Shown: positions 23,710-33,221 of the stretch, piece after piece | How the letters are laid out: each line of letters begins with the position of its first letter | How positions within the stretch are numbered: position 1 is the first letter of the stretch | DNA from: CAVUMR01 sp963742715 | GTDB taxonomy: Bacteria > Actinomycetota > Actinomycetes > Mycobacteriales > Micromonosporaceae | Assembly (NCBI GenBank): GCA_963742715.1 | Contig: CAVUMR010000003.1 | Location: forward strand, 1,426,001 to 1,490,000 | Direction of reading: 5' to 3' | Length of the DNA: 64,000 bases | The notes under the pieces: model-generated | The model's database searches: none | The model's input: only the letters and a program-made list of their open reading frames with translations | What the model was told of the DNA's origin: nothing | Translations under genes and position numbers: made by a program

Positions 23710-25023
23710 ATGAAAACCCCTGCAAAGCTGCGATACATCGTCGCCGCTGGCGTCCTGGCGGTCGTCGCGTCCACCGCCTTGATCTCGAGCAACGGGCTCG
23801 CCTCCGCCGAGGACGATGCCGCCGTCACGTCGTTGCGCAGCAGCGACTGGGTCGGCACCTGGACGACGGCGATCACCCCGGGCAACGCCACCGGCGGGCT
23901 GACCCACGATGGACTCACCGATCAGACCGCCCGCATGATCGTGCACACCTCGGTCGGCGGCAGCCAGCTGCGGGTCCGGTTGAGCAACCTGTACGGCGAG
24001 AAGCCGCTGCAGCTCGGGCACGCCACCGTCGCGCTCCCGGACAGCAGCACCGCTGACCTGACCGACCTCAAGGCCGGTACCGTCCGCGAGCTCACCTTCG
24101 GCGGTGCCGCGTCGACGACGATCCTGGTCGGCGCCGAGGCCGTCAGCGACCCGGTGAAGCTCACCGTCGGCGACCTGTCCGACCTCGTGATCACCGCGTA
24201 CTTCCCGGTGAACACCGGCCTGCCCACGTTCCACTACGGCACCCGGCAGAGCACCTTCCTGGCGACCGGCGACCACGCGGCCGACCCGTCGATTCCGGAC
24301 ACCGCGCCCGGCTACCGGAACCTGGCCTGCTGCTGGTTCTTCGTGTCCGGCGTAGACGTGGAGCGGCGCAAGGCGGCCGGCTCGGTGGTCGTGCTCGGTG
24401 ACTCGATCTCCGACGGCAACGGCTCGACCCTGAACGCCAACACCCGGTGGCCGGACTTCCTGGCCAAGCGCCTGGTCCACGGCAGCCACGGCGGTCGGGT
24501 GCCGGGCGTGCTCAACGCCGGCGTGGCCGGCAACCGGCTGAACCACGAGGGCATCGAGGCCACCCCGACGTTCGCCGGCCTCAACGAGTCCGGCAGCAAC
24601 TCGTCGGCCCGCCTGCCCTACCAGGTGTTCTCCCAGCCCGGCGCCAAGACGGTGATCGCCGAGCTGGGCATCAACGACATCTGGATGAACGGTGACTCCG
24701 CCGAAATGATCATCGCCGCGATCCACCAGCTGGCCACCCAGGTACACGAGCGCGGCCTGAAGTTCCTGGTCTGCACCCTCGGCCCGTACGAGGGCTATGC
24801 GACCGCGGGCGCGTGGACGGCGGAGAAGGAGGCGACCCGGCAGGCGGTCAACAGCTACCTGCGCAGCCACCGGTACGACGGGCTGGTCGACTTCGACGCG
24901 CTGCTGCGCGACCCGGCGGCACCTACCAAGCTGCGCGCCGAGTTCGACAGTGGCGACCACATCCACCCGAACGACGCGGGCTACGAGGCGATGGCGGACC
25001 TCGTACCGCTCAGCCGGCTGTAG
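23710..25023 (+). CDS. Secreted SGNH/GDSL hydrolase
   Basis: A 437-residue exported esterase-type protein. It has a signal peptide (LRYIVAAGVLAVVASTALI, cleavage near ASA-ED), a beta-rich N-terminal half, and an SGNH hydrolase domain. The nucleophile block is VVLGDSISDG (Ser232), then NAGVAGNRL, ELGINDIW with the Asn, and DHIHPN with the Asp-His pair near residue 417. Preferred substrates may be acylated polysaccharides or lipids. ATG at 23710 follows GGAGGG. The nearby GH43/GH51 locus hints at plant polysaccharide deacetylation, but that is only proximity. Confidence 0.92.
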   Translation: MKTPAKLRYIVAAGVLAVVASTALISSNGLASAEDDAAVTSLRSSDWVGTWTTAITPGNATGGLTHDGLTDQTARMIVHTSVGGSQLRVRLSNLYGEKPLQLGHATVALPDSSTADLTDLKAGTVRELTFGGAASTTILVGAEAVSDPVKLTVGDLSDLVITAYFPVNTGLPTFHYGTRQSTFLATGDHAADPSIPDTAPGYRNLACCWFFVSGVDVERRKAAGSVVVLGDSISDGNGSTLNANTRWPDFLAKRLVHGSHGGRVPGVLNAGVAGNRLNHEGIEATPTFAGLNESGSNSSARLPYQVFSQPGAKTVIAELGINDIWMNGDSAEMIIAAIHQLATQVHERGLKFLVCTLGPYEGYATAGAWTAEKEATRQAVNSYLRSHRYDGLVDFDALLRDPAAPTKLRAEFDSGDHIHPNDAGYEAMADLVPLSRL

Positions 25024-25036
25024 TACCGAACAGTCT

Positions 25037-25070
25037 TGTGGGGGCGGGCGCTGACGCGCCCGCCCCCACA
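25037..25070. terminator. Bidirectional hairpin terminator between the SGNH and GGDEF-EAL genes
   Basis: A perfect 15-bp GC-rich stem (25037-25051 with 25056-25070) and a TGAC loop, 13 bases after the hydrolase stop. The genes on each side converge, so it can serve both. Confidence 0.8.
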
Positions 25071-25082
25071 ACGTCTACCAAC

Positions 25083-25160
25083 CAGGTCGCCGAGCGGTCC
25101 GGGGGCCCCGAACAGTCAGGTCGCCGAGCGGTCCGGGCGCCCGAACAGTCAGGCCGCGGT
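25083..25160. repeat. 33/34-bp tandem repeat, two copies and a fragment
   Basis: Two copies of a unit beginning CAGGTCGCCGAGCGGTCCGGG and ending in CCGAACAGT, with a third partial copy from 25150. It lies between the terminator and the 3' end of the GGDEF-EAL gene. Confidence 0.85.
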
Positions 25161-25190
25161 ATTGCCGTCTGCGCCCGCGCTGACAGCCGG

Positions 25191-27665
25191 TCAGGCCGCT
25201 GAAATGCCGCCGGCGTCGATCGCGGTACGGCTCGACTCGTCGCCCCACTGAGCGGTCGCCGAGCGGCGCAGCAGCACCGACGTCGTCGTCTCGTCGGTCG
25301 GATGGCTGAACCAGAACCCCTGTGCGGCGTGACAACCGGCCAGCCGCGCCTGCTTCCACTGTTCCAGGGTCTCCACGCCTTCGGCCACGACCAGGAGGTT
25401 CAGGGTCCGGCCGAGACCGGATACCGCCTGTACCAGGCTGCCCTGGCTCGCCGTGTCGAACTCCAGGAAGCTGCGGTCGATCTTCAGTACGTCCGCCGAG
25501 AACCGCAGCAGGGACCCGATCGAGGAGTACCCGGCACCGAAGTCGTCCACCGCGATGTGTACGCCGAGCTCCCGGATTTCGGCGAACTGGCCTCGTACCG
25601 CCTCGCTGTCGTCGAGTAGCACGCTCTCGGTGATCTCGAGAGTGAGCGCGACCGGATCCAGTCCGGTGGCGTCGAGCGCGCGTACCACCTGGGCGGCCAG
25701 GTCCCCGAAGGCGGCCTGCCGCCCGGATACGTTGACGTTGATCCCCAGGTTCCGGTGCTCCGGCAGGTCCCGCCGCCATCGCGCGGCAGCCGCGCAGGCC
25801 TCGACGAGCACCTGCCGGCCGAGCTCGACGATCTGGCCACCCTGTTCGGCGATCGGGATGAACTCGTCCGGGTCGACCATTCCGCGCTCCGGATGCGGCC
25901 ACCGCGCGAGCGCCTCCATGGCGAGGATCCGTCCGGTGTTCAGGTCCACGATCGGCTGGTACGCGACCTGGATCTGATGCCGTTCCACCGCTCGGGTCAG
26001 TTCCTGGACCAAGGTGGAGCGCTTCGTCGTGTCATCGCGCATCGGTGCCTCGAAGGCGATGACCCGGTTCTTGCCGGCGCTCTTCGCGGCGTACATCGCG
26101 ATGTCCGCGTCCCGGAGCAGATCGGTCGCCGTGCACTGCGGCTCGGCCGCGGCCACTCCGATGCTCGCGCCGACGAACACCGTGCTGCCGTGCACGGTGA
26201 CCGGCTCGCGCATGGCGGTGAGAATCCGGTCGGCGACGGCCATCGGCTCGTCGCGCTGGACGCCGTCGACGATGACCGCGAACTCGTCGCCGCCGAGCCG
26301 CGCGGCGGTGTCACCGACCCGCAGGCAGCGGGTCAGCCGGCCGGCGACCTGTCGGAGCAGTTCGTCCCCGGCCTGGTGGCCAAGGGTGTCGTTGACGCCC
26401 TTGAAGCCGTCCAGGTCGATGAGGACGACCGAGACGGCACCCGTCCCGCGCCGTGCGACGAGCGCGTCGTCGAGTCGTTCGAGTAGGAGCGCCCGGTTCG
26501 GCAGCGACGTGAGCGCGTCATGGAACGCCTGGTGGGTCAGCTCGTCCTGGAGCAGCCGCCGGTCGGTCACGTCCCGGCCGTTCCAGACGATGCCCTTGAT
26601 CGTGCTGTCCTCGAGCAGGTTGCGACCGACCGCCTCGATATGCCGCCACCGGCCGTCGCTGGCCTGGATCCGGAACTCGACGGTCGCGGTCCGGTTCGGG
26701 TCAGTGCCCAGCAGCTCGATCGTGTGGGCGAGCGCCTGCTGGTCGTCCGGGTGTACCCGTTCGCTGAGCGGCCTGCTGATGAACTCTTCCGGGGTGTACC
26801 CGAAGAGAGACTCGACCGCCGGACTGATGTAGGTCGGCAGGCCGTTCTCGTCGGTGATCCCGGTCAGGTCGGAGGCGCGTTGTACCAGCGAGCGGAACCG
26901 CCGCTCGCTCACGGCTACCGCCTCCTCGGCGGCCCGCCGGTCATGCATCTCGGTGAGCAGCGCGTCGTACGCGTGCCGCAGGTCGCTCCGGTTCCGCTTG
27001 CGGAGGATCACGACCCAGCCGAACCCGAGGATCGCGACGAGCACCCCCATCGCCGCGAGCGAGGTCTGCCCCTGCTCCTTGACGTGCAGCGACTGGGTGG
27101 TGATTCCATAGAACCGCTGCGCCTGGGCGTCGTACAGCACCTTGATGGCCTTCTCCACCTCGGCGAGGGTGGCGACGACGGCACGGATCAGTTGCGACTC
27201 CGGGTTTCCGGTGCGAATGCCGGCCCAGTCGAGGCCGTTGACCCTCGCCCCGATGTCCTGGCCCTCGGCCGCTTCGGCGCCTGCCGGGAGGCCTGCCTTG
27301 GACACGTCCCATTGCCGGTTGAACAGCGCGAGCCGGAACACGATGATGTTCGGGTTCGCCACGGTCGGGTCGCTCTTGTCGGTCAGGTGGCCGACGGCTT
27401 GGATCAGCCGGAGGATCTCCCGCTGCGCGTTGGACAGGTTGTCGGTCTGCCGCTGGGCTACGGCGCTTTCCTTCGTCATCGCCTCCAGCAGCCGGGTCGA
27501 GTTCCCGACCATGACCAGGATGCCCCCCATGGCCGCGATCACCGCGAGCGCGAACGCCCATTGGACGCGGGATCGGGGCGGCTTGAGTGACGCCGGCGCC
27601 CCACGGGGCTCAGGTGACGCTTTTCGAACCCGCCCGAGATCAGCGGACGCCAAAGCAACGCTCAC
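25191..27665 (-). CDS. Membrane-bound PAS-GGDEF-EAL cyclic-di-GMP protein
   Basis: An 824-residue sensor-enzyme: membrane span about 37-55, an outer segment of roughly 150 residues without a recognised domain, a second span about 204-222, PAS about 251-371, GGDEF about 375-535 and EAL about 550-800. The cyclase site GGDEF is intact at 458-462, the inhibitory RxxD site (RVGD) is five residues before it, and the phosphodiesterase motif EAL is at 584-586 with DDFGAGYSS further on. Both activities therefore look possible. GTG at 27665 overlaps the stop of the upstream lipoprotein (GTGA), so the two are coupled and the lipoprotein may feed a signal to the outer segment. Confidence 0.93.
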   Translation of the reverse strand: MSVALASADLGRVRKASPEPRGAPASLKPPRSRVQWAFALAVIAAMGGILVMVGNSTRLLEAMTKESAVAQRQTDNLSNAQREILRLIQAVGHLTDKSDPTVANPNIIVFRLALFNRQWDVSKAGLPAGAEAAEGQDIGARVNGLDWAGIRTGNPESQLIRAVVATLAEVEKAIKVLYDAQAQRFYGITTQSLHVKEQGQTSLAAMGVLVAILGFGWVVILRKRNRSDLRHAYDALLTEMHDRRAAEEAVAVSERRFRSLVQRASDLTGITDENGLPTYISPAVESLFGYTPEEFISRPLSERVHPDDQQALAHTIELLGTDPNRTATVEFRIQASDGRWRHIEAVGRNLLEDSTIKGIVWNGRDVTDRRLLQDELTHQAFHDALTSLPNRALLLERLDDALVARRGTGAVSVVLIDLDGFKGVNDTLGHQAGDELLRQVAGRLTRCLRVGDTAARLGGDEFAVIVDGVQRDEPMAVADRILTAMREPVTVHGSTVFVGASIGVAAAEPQCTATDLLRDADIAMYAAKSAGKNRVIAFEAPMRDDTTKRSTLVQELTRAVERHQIQVAYQPIVDLNTGRILAMEALARWPHPERGMVDPDEFIPIAEQGGQIVELGRQVLVEACAAAARWRRDLPEHRNLGINVNVSGRQAAFGDLAAQVVRALDATGLDPVALTLEITESVLLDDSEAVRGQFAEIRELGVHIAVDDFGAGYSSIGSLLRFSADVLKIDRSFLEFDTASQGSLVQAVSGLGRTLNLLVVAEGVETLEQWKQARLAGCHAAQGFWFSHPTDETTTSVLLRRSATAQWGDESSRTAIDAGGISAA

Positions 27666-28240
27666 CGCACCTCGATGGTGGCGATGCTCCAGATCCACCG
27701 CTCAGGGTCCTTGCCCGCGGCGGTACCGTCCCGGAACACCACCCGGGTGGGCCCGCCGTTCTTGATTTCGAGGGCGGAACCGTCGCCGTTCTGTACGGCC
27801 AGGAAGATCCCGCCGGCGCGCAACTCGGCGACGGTGAGGTCGACGACGTAGTCGTCCAGCGCGGTGACGTGCAGGATCTTGGCGGTACCGGTCATCTTGG
27901 CGGCGCGCATCAGATCCGCCAGCCAGACGCCCTTGAAGGTCAGGGTCTTCTTCGCGAACGGATCGAAGACAGTCAGCTTGATCTTGTTCAGGCTGTTCGC
28001 GGCCGCCTGGTCGAGTACGACGGCGCTGCCCTGGTTGCCCGGGCCGACCTCGCCGGTGATCGTGACCACCGGAGCGCCGACCGGAGCGGGAATCGTCAAC
28101 GCCGTGGCCGACTGCTTTGCCGTGGTCGGCGTGGCCGAGTTCTCGGCCTTGGTACCCGTGCCGCCACACGCGCCCAGCGCAATCATCGCGCCGACGGCGA
28201 TGACGGCCACAATGCCCCGGCGATACCGTCGGATATCCAT
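27662..28240 (-). CDS. Lipoprotein with a molybdopterin-oxidoreductase-like fold
   Basis: A 192-residue exported protein with lipobox LGAC (Cys25), followed by a domain resembling the oxidoreductase molybdopterin-binding (sulfite-oxidase) fold: VVTITGEVG, LTFKGVWLADLMRAAK, YVVDLTVAEL and a C-terminal RWIWSIATIEV. No cysteine remains after Cys25, so the usual molybdenum ligand is missing and the domain may act as a binding or sensing module. It is the first gene of a two-gene unit with the GGDEF-EAL protein. ATG at 28240 follows AAAGGGAG. Confidence 0.82.
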   Translation of the reverse strand: MDIRRYRRGIVAVIAVGAMIALGACGGTGTKAENSATPTTAKQSATALTIPAPVGAPVVTITGEVGPGNQGSAVVLDQAAANSLNKIKLTVFDPFAKKTLTFKGVWLADLMRAAKMTGTAKILHVTALDDYVVDLTVAELRAGGIFLAVQNGDGSALEIKNGGPTRVVFRDGTAAGKDPERWIWSIATIEVR

Positions 28241-28415
28241 CTGATCTCCCTTTCCGGACGCGACTTCAGTGGCCTCTTCGCCACCGAACCGGGTCGGTTG
28301 AGGAAATCCACTGATCGAATCCGCGTCGCGTCCGGCGGGGCCGGGCCGGGGGCGCCTGGCCCGGGGCGATGCGCGCGGTCGCGGTGCGGCCCTGTCTGCG
28401 GTACGCGCCAGCGCG

Positions 28416-29534
28416 CTACAGCCACTCCAGCCAGGCGCCGTGCCCTTCCGCCCAGGCGAGCGGCGTGCCGTCGCGGCTGAGCAGGGTCCGCAGCGGCTTG
28501 GCCGCCTCGGCCGGCGTGCTTGCGGCCGGCGTGCTTGCGGCCGGCGTGGCTGGGGCCGGCGTGCCTGAGACCGGCGTGGCCGGGACCGGCGTGCCTGAGG
28601 CCACTGTGCTTGCGGCTGGCGGGGCCGGGGCCGGCCGGAGCCGCTCGGCCACCGCCGGCAGCACCGCGTTGCCCTCGTTCGCGATCCAGGTGGCGCCCAG
28701 GTCGGCCACCCGCGCGCCGAAACCCGCCCGGTCGGCGGCCGGGACATAGGCCAGCACCGCCGTGTGGAAGACGACCAGGGTGGCGTACCCGGGTGCTTCC
28801 CCCGCCAGCCGGGCCAGGTCGGTACGCAGGTCACCGCGGACGACCCGCGGTGGGTCACGCCGAGCCAGGTCAACCGCGGCCCGCAACCGGTCGACCCGTT
28901 CCGGAGCACCCGGCCACACGAGCGTCTCCAGCCACGTCACCGCGTCGGGATCGGTGAGGTCGACCGGATCGAGATCCAGGCCGGCCCGCCACACCACCTC
29001 GGGCAACCGCTCCGGCACCGGTACCGGACCGCGAAGTTCACACCGCAGCTGTACCGGGCTGTCCGCCGGCCCGAGCCGGGCAACCGGCTGCCGGTCGGTT
29101 CCGTCGCCGCGGGTGTACTCGTAGCGGTACCGGTCGGGCAGCAGACACAGTCCGGCACTCGCTCCGACCTCGAGCAGCGCGAGCGGCTGCGGCAGCGCGG
29201 CGAGCACCGGTAGGAGCAGCGCGCACCGACCGGGCTCGTTCGTCTGGGTACGCCGCGCGAGCATGACCGCCCGGATGTCGTCCCACCGGTCCAGCACGAG
29301 GGTACGGAACGCGCGATAGTCGTCCGCAGTGCCGAACCGGTACCGGACCGCGGCGAACAGCAGGTTCGGCTGCCGTTTCGCGACCGGCAGCGACTCGAGC
29401 AGCGCGAGTACCTCGGTGTCCCCGGCGACCCCCCGGGCGAACTCGTAGTACAGCGGCGACTTGAGCCTGGCCTCCTGCTCACCGAACCGTCGGTAGTTCT
29501 CGGCGGTCGACTGGCTCTCCTCGTGGCCGATCAC
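28416..29534 (-). CDS. DUF2332 family protein with a repeat insertion
   Basis: A 372-residue protein of the DUF2332 family, which is widespread in actinobacteria and of unknown function. Visible family segments are YRRFGEQEARLKSPLYYEFARGV, PLALLEVGASAGLCLLPDRY and VVFHTAVLAYV, which resemble a methyltransferase-like Rossmann core. Between about residues 305 and 345 there is a Pro/Ala/Ser/Thr insertion (TPVSGTPAPATPAASTPAAS) encoded by a 15-bp tandem array at about 28505-28625. The start is GTG at 29534, 12 bases after the aldo/keto reductase stop. The last residues resume a normal family ending. Confidence 0.82.
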   Translation of the reverse strand: MIGHEESQSTAENYRRFGEQEARLKSPLYYEFARGVAGDTEVLALLESLPVAKRQPNLLFAAVRYRFGTADDYRAFRTLVLDRWDDIRAVMLARRTQTNEPGRCALLLPVLAALPQPLALLEVGASAGLCLLPDRYRYEYTRGDGTDRQPVARLGPADSPVQLRCELRGPVPVPERLPEVVWRAGLDLDPVDLTDPDAVTWLETLVWPGAPERVDRLRAAVDLARRDPPRVVRGDLRTDLARLAGEAPGYATLVVFHTAVLAYVPAADRAGFGARVADLGATWIANEGNAVLPAVAERLRPAPAPPAASTVASGTPVPATPVSGTPAPATPAASTPAASTPAEAAKPLRTLLSRDGTPLAWAEGHGAWLEWL

Positions 29535-29546
29535 CGCGCTATCGCA

Positions 29547-30581
29547 TCACGCCGGGGGGTCACCGAGGCCGCGGTGGCGCTGGTCGATGCCGGGCTGGCC
29601 GTACGGATAGTCGTCCACGATCGACGTACTGGCCTGGTCCAACGTCGCGGTCTCGTCCTCGGACAGGTGCAGCCCGGCCGCGGCGAGATTGTCGTCGAGC
29701 TGCTCGACGGTACGCGCGCCGAGGATCACCGAGGTGACCGCCGGACGGTCGGCGAGCCAGGCCAGCGCCACCTGTGCCATCGAAACCCCACGGCCATCCG
29801 CGATGGACTTCACCGCATCGATGATCCGCCAGGTGCGCTCCTCGGCGTTGCGCTTGTCGTACGCCTCCATGCCGCGGTCGGGGTTCTCGCCGAGCCGGGT
29901 GGCGCCGCTGGGCCGGGTGTCGCGCTGGTACTTGCCGGACAGCCAGCCGCCACCGAGCGGGGACCACGGCAGGATCCCGATCTTCTCGTGCCGGCAGACA
30001 TCGGCCAGTTCGAACTCGACCGCCCGTTGGAGCAGGTTGTACTGCGGCTGCAGCGTGACGATCGGGGCCAGTCCGAGGTGCCGCGCGACCAGGGCCGCCT
30101 TCTGCAGTTGCCAGCCGAGGAAGTTGCTGACTCCGGCGTACTGGATCTTCCCGGCTCGTGCCGCGTCGTCGAAGAACCGCAGCGCCTCCTCGATCGGCGT
30201 CAGCGGATCCCACGCGTGCGCCTGGTACAGGTCGATCGTCTCGACGCCGAGCCGGCGCAGGCTCGCGTCGAGATTGCGGGTCAGCGCGACCCGGGACAGT
30301 CCGAGATCGTTGCGCCCGCCGTCCGGGCTGAACCGGCCTTTGGTCGCGATGACGACCTGTTCACGCGCGCCCGGCCGGGCCGCGAGCCAGCGCCCGATGA
30401 TCCGCTCGGACTCCCCGCTGGAGTACACGTTCGCGGTGTCGATGAAGTTCCCGCCCTGCTCGACGAACCGGTCGAGCTGGGCGAATGAACCGTCTTCGGC
30501 CGTCTCGGTACCGAAGGTCATCGTGCCCAGGCAGTGGGTGGACACGATCGTGCCGGTGTTCCCGAGCGTGCGGTACTCCAT
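29547..30581 (-). CDS. Aldo/keto reductase
   Basis: A 344-residue NADPH-dependent oxidoreductase of the AKR superfamily. The catalytic tetrad is readable: Asp and Tyr in FIDTANVYS, Lys in VIATKGRF and His in YQAHAWD. The coenzyme site is in ILGARTVEQLDDNL. It resembles the YajO/AKR11-type enzymes acting on small aldehydes. ATG at 30581 follows GGAGGAG at good spacing. It is transcribed with the DUF2332 gene. The physiological substrate is unknown. Confidence 0.93.
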   Translation of the reverse strand: MEYRTLGNTGTIVSTHCLGTMTFGTETAEDGSFAQLDRFVEQGGNFIDTANVYSSGESERIIGRWLAARPGAREQVVIATKGRFSPDGGRNDLGLSRVALTRNLDASLRRLGVETIDLYQAHAWDPLTPIEEALRFFDDAARAGKIQYAGVSNFLGWQLQKAALVARHLGLAPIVTLQPQYNLLQRAVEFELADVCRHEKIGILPWSPLGGGWLSGKYQRDTRPSGATRLGENPDRGMEAYDKRNAEERTWRIIDAVKSIADGRGVSMAQVALAWLADRPAVTSVILGARTVEQLDDNLAAAGLHLSEDETATLDQASTSIVDDYPYGQPGIDQRHRGLGDPPA

Positions 30582-30604
30582 GGCTCCTCCGCAGCGGATC
30601 AAGG

Positions 30605-30634
30605 GCGTCCCGGCGGCGGATGCCGCCGGGACGC
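30605..30634 (-). terminator. Hairpin terminator after the ABC permease gene
   Basis: A perfect 13-bp stem with a 4-base loop, in the gap between the permease stop at 30670 and the aldo/keto reductase start. It separates the two minus-strand units. Confidence 0.75.
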
Positions 30635-30669
30635 GACCTGACCAGACTGCCTGGTAGAGCGGGGTCCTG

Positions 30670-33216
30670 CTACTCGGACGTGATCGCGCGGAGCATGTCG
30701 ACCTTGGACGCGCGACGACCCGGGAAGATCGCCGCGAGTACACCCGCGAGCGCTGCCGCGATCACGAACACCACGAGCGTCACGTACGGCACCGCGAACT
30801 CGGTGATGCCCTGGGCGTGCAGGGCGCGTACCACGGTCCAGCCGAAGAAGATGCCGACGACCAGCCCGAGCACCGCGCCCAGTACCGCGATGATGATCGC
30901 TTCCCACCGGATCATGGCGCGCAACTGACCCTTGGTCATCCCCAGCGCCCGCAGCAGCCCCAACTCCCGGACCCGTTCGAGCACCGAGAGTGCGAGCGTG
31001 TTGACGATGCCGATCAGTGCGATCACCACCGCCAACGCGAGCAGCAGGTAGAACAGCGCGAGCACCTGGTTGATCTGGCTGGACTGCTCCTGCTTGTACT
31101 CCGCCTGGTCCTTCACCGAGACGTTGGGGAACCCGGCGAGGATCTTGTCGATGGTGGCCCTGGACTCGCTCGCCGGTACCCCGGACTTCGCCTTGACCAG
31201 CGCGATGATGTCCAACTGGTCGGAGTAGTGCCGCTGGTAGTCCGACAAGGCCAGCAGGTAGGTGCCGTTGAGCTGGTTGTCCTCGTAGATCGCCTTGATC
31301 TGCTCCCGCTCGGTGCCGCCGACCGGGAACTGCATGGCGACCCGGTCGCCGACCTTCCAGTCGTGCTGCTCGGCGATGTCCTTGCGCACCGCGATCCCGC
31401 CGGACGACAGGTCGGTGAGGCTGCCCGAGATCGTCTCGGTGTTCACCGTCTTGTCGTACCCGACCGGGTCGATGCCGGTGAGTTGCTGCGCCTTCCCGTC
31501 ATCGAGCTTGAACACGCCGATTCGGATCCCGGTGGCCGACTCGAGGTTGGACTGCTCGGTGAGCTGCTTGACCACATCGGTGCTGAATCCCTGGCCGCTG
31601 TTGGCCGGACCGCTCAGGATGTAGTCGGCCGCCACCGCCTTGTCCAGGATCACCGTCACCGACGCATTGAGCGACGAGGCGAAGATCGCGCCGAAGCTCA
31701 CCAGCGCGAGCCCGATCATCAGGGCCGCGGCCGTGGACGCGGTACGCCGCGGGCTGCGCCGGGCGTTGTCCCGGGCGAGCTTGCCGGGCTGACCGGCCCA
31801 GTGCGCGAACGGCCAGCCGATCAACCGCGCGAGCGGTCGGGCCACCAGCGGACTGAGCAGCGCGACGCCGAGGAAGATGACGATCGCGCCGCTGGCCAGG
31901 CTGACCAACCGGTTGCCCTGGTCGGAGAAGAGTCCGGCCAGCAGGAGCCCGACGCCGAGCAGGGTCACCACCGTGCCGATCACGGTCCGACGCCAGCTCG
32001 AGCGCGGCGCCACACTGATGACCTGCTCCTGCAGAGCCTGCACGGGTGCCGCGCGGGTCGCCTTGATCGCCGGAATCAGCGACGCGAGCACCGTGACCAC
32101 GATGCCCACCGCGAGACCGACGATGATCGTGCGCGGCTGGATGACCAGGTTGGTGGACGGCAGGTCGGCGCCGACATAGGCGAACGCCGCCTTGAGCCCG
32201 ATCGCGATCAGCACGCCCAGGCCGAGGCCGACCACCGACGCGGCGGTACCGACGATGAGCGCCTCGGTGAGTACCGAGCGCAGCACCTGACCGCGCAGTG
32301 CGCCGACACAGCGGAGCAACGCGAGCTCCCGGCTGCGCTGGGCCAGGATGATCGAGAATGTGTTGACGATGATGAACGACCCCACGAACAGGGCCACGAA
32401 GGCGAACGCGAGCAGCGCGTAGTTGATGAACTTGGTGAAGTTGCCGATCGCCTTGGCGGTCTCCTCGGCGAGCTGCTTGCCGGTGAGCACCTGGTACTGA
32501 CGGTCGATCGTGCCGGACACCCGGTCGCGCAGCGTCTCGTCGCTCACTCCGGATGCGGCCACGATATCGATCTCGTCGTACACGCCGGTCCGGTTGAGCA
32601 CCTGTTGCGCGGTGGCCAGGTCGAATCCGGCGAGGGTGGCGCCACCGAGGTTGTCGGCCGAGCCGAAGCCGATGATGCCGGCCACCCGGTACTCCCCGGG
32701 CGCACCCTGGAACAGGATCTTCACGGTGTCGCCGACCCGGAACTTCTGCTTCTCCGCGGTACGCGCGTCGACCACGACCTCGTCGGGTCCATGTGGCCAG
32801 TCGCCCGATCGCAGCTTCGTACCGGCCCGCAACTCGGGCGTCTCGCTGACCGAGGTGCCGATCGTGGGCGCGCCGCCCGGGTTGACCGGCTTGCCGTCCT
32901 TGCCGATGAACTGGGCGTATCCGGAGACCGATCCCTCGGCCGCCTTGACGCCGGGTACGTCACGGATCTCGTCCAGTACGGAGGCCGGCATCGGCGCGCG
33001 CTGCTCGGCTCCCTGGCTGGAGAACGTCGTCTTGGTCCGCACCGCGACATCGGTGCCCTTGGTGACCTCGGTGAACAGCTCGGTGAAGGTGCGGTTGATG
33101 GTGTCGGTCAGCACGAACGTACCGCTGACGAATCCGACCCCGAGCACGATGGCGAGCGCGGTCATCGCGAGCCGCAACTTGTGGGCCGCCAGGCCCTTTA
33201 CGGTGACTCTCCACAT
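30670..33216 (-). CDS. FtsX/MacB-like ABC transporter permease
   Basis: An 848-residue membrane protein with the duplicated FtsX layout: span near residue 15-38, a large extracellular MacB-type domain, three spans around 260-380, two spans around 420-460, then a span near 495, a second extracellular domain and three final spans. RELALLRCVGALRGQV and RELGLLRALGMTKGQLRAM are the two cytoplasmic coupling loops. Such permeases work with a LolD/MacB-type ATPase in export or envelope processes rather than uptake. The start is five bases after the ATPase stop. The substrate is not predictable. Confidence 0.93.
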   Translation of the reverse strand: MWRVTVKGLAAHKLRLAMTALAIVLGVGFVSGTFVLTDTINRTFTELFTEVTKGTDVAVRTKTTFSSQGAEQRAPMPASVLDEIRDVPGVKAAEGSVSGYAQFIGKDGKPVNPGGAPTIGTSVSETPELRAGTKLRSGDWPHGPDEVVVDARTAEKQKFRVGDTVKILFQGAPGEYRVAGIIGFGSADNLGGATLAGFDLATAQQVLNRTGVYDEIDIVAASGVSDETLRDRVSGTIDRQYQVLTGKQLAEETAKAIGNFTKFINYALLAFAFVALFVGSFIIVNTFSIILAQRSRELALLRCVGALRGQVLRSVLTEALIVGTAASVVGLGLGVLIAIGLKAAFAYVGADLPSTNLVIQPRTIIVGLAVGIVVTVLASLIPAIKATRAAPVQALQEQVISVAPRSSWRRTVIGTVVTLLGVGLLLAGLFSDQGNRLVSLASGAIVIFLGVALLSPLVARPLARLIGWPFAHWAGQPGKLARDNARRSPRRTASTAAALMIGLALVSFGAIFASSLNASVTVILDKAVAADYILSGPANSGQGFSTDVVKQLTEQSNLESATGIRIGVFKLDDGKAQQLTGIDPVGYDKTVNTETISGSLTDLSSGGIAVRKDIAEQHDWKVGDRVAMQFPVGGTEREQIKAIYEDNQLNGTYLLALSDYQRHYSDQLDIIALVKAKSGVPASESRATIDKILAGFPNVSVKDQAEYKQEQSSQINQVLALFYLLLALAVVIALIGIVNTLALSVLERVRELGLLRALGMTKGQLRAMIRWEAIIIAVLGAVLGLVVGIFFGWTVVRALHAQGITEFAVPYVTLVVFVIAAALAGVLAAIFPGRRASKVDMLRAITSE

Positions 33217-33221
33217 GGTCG

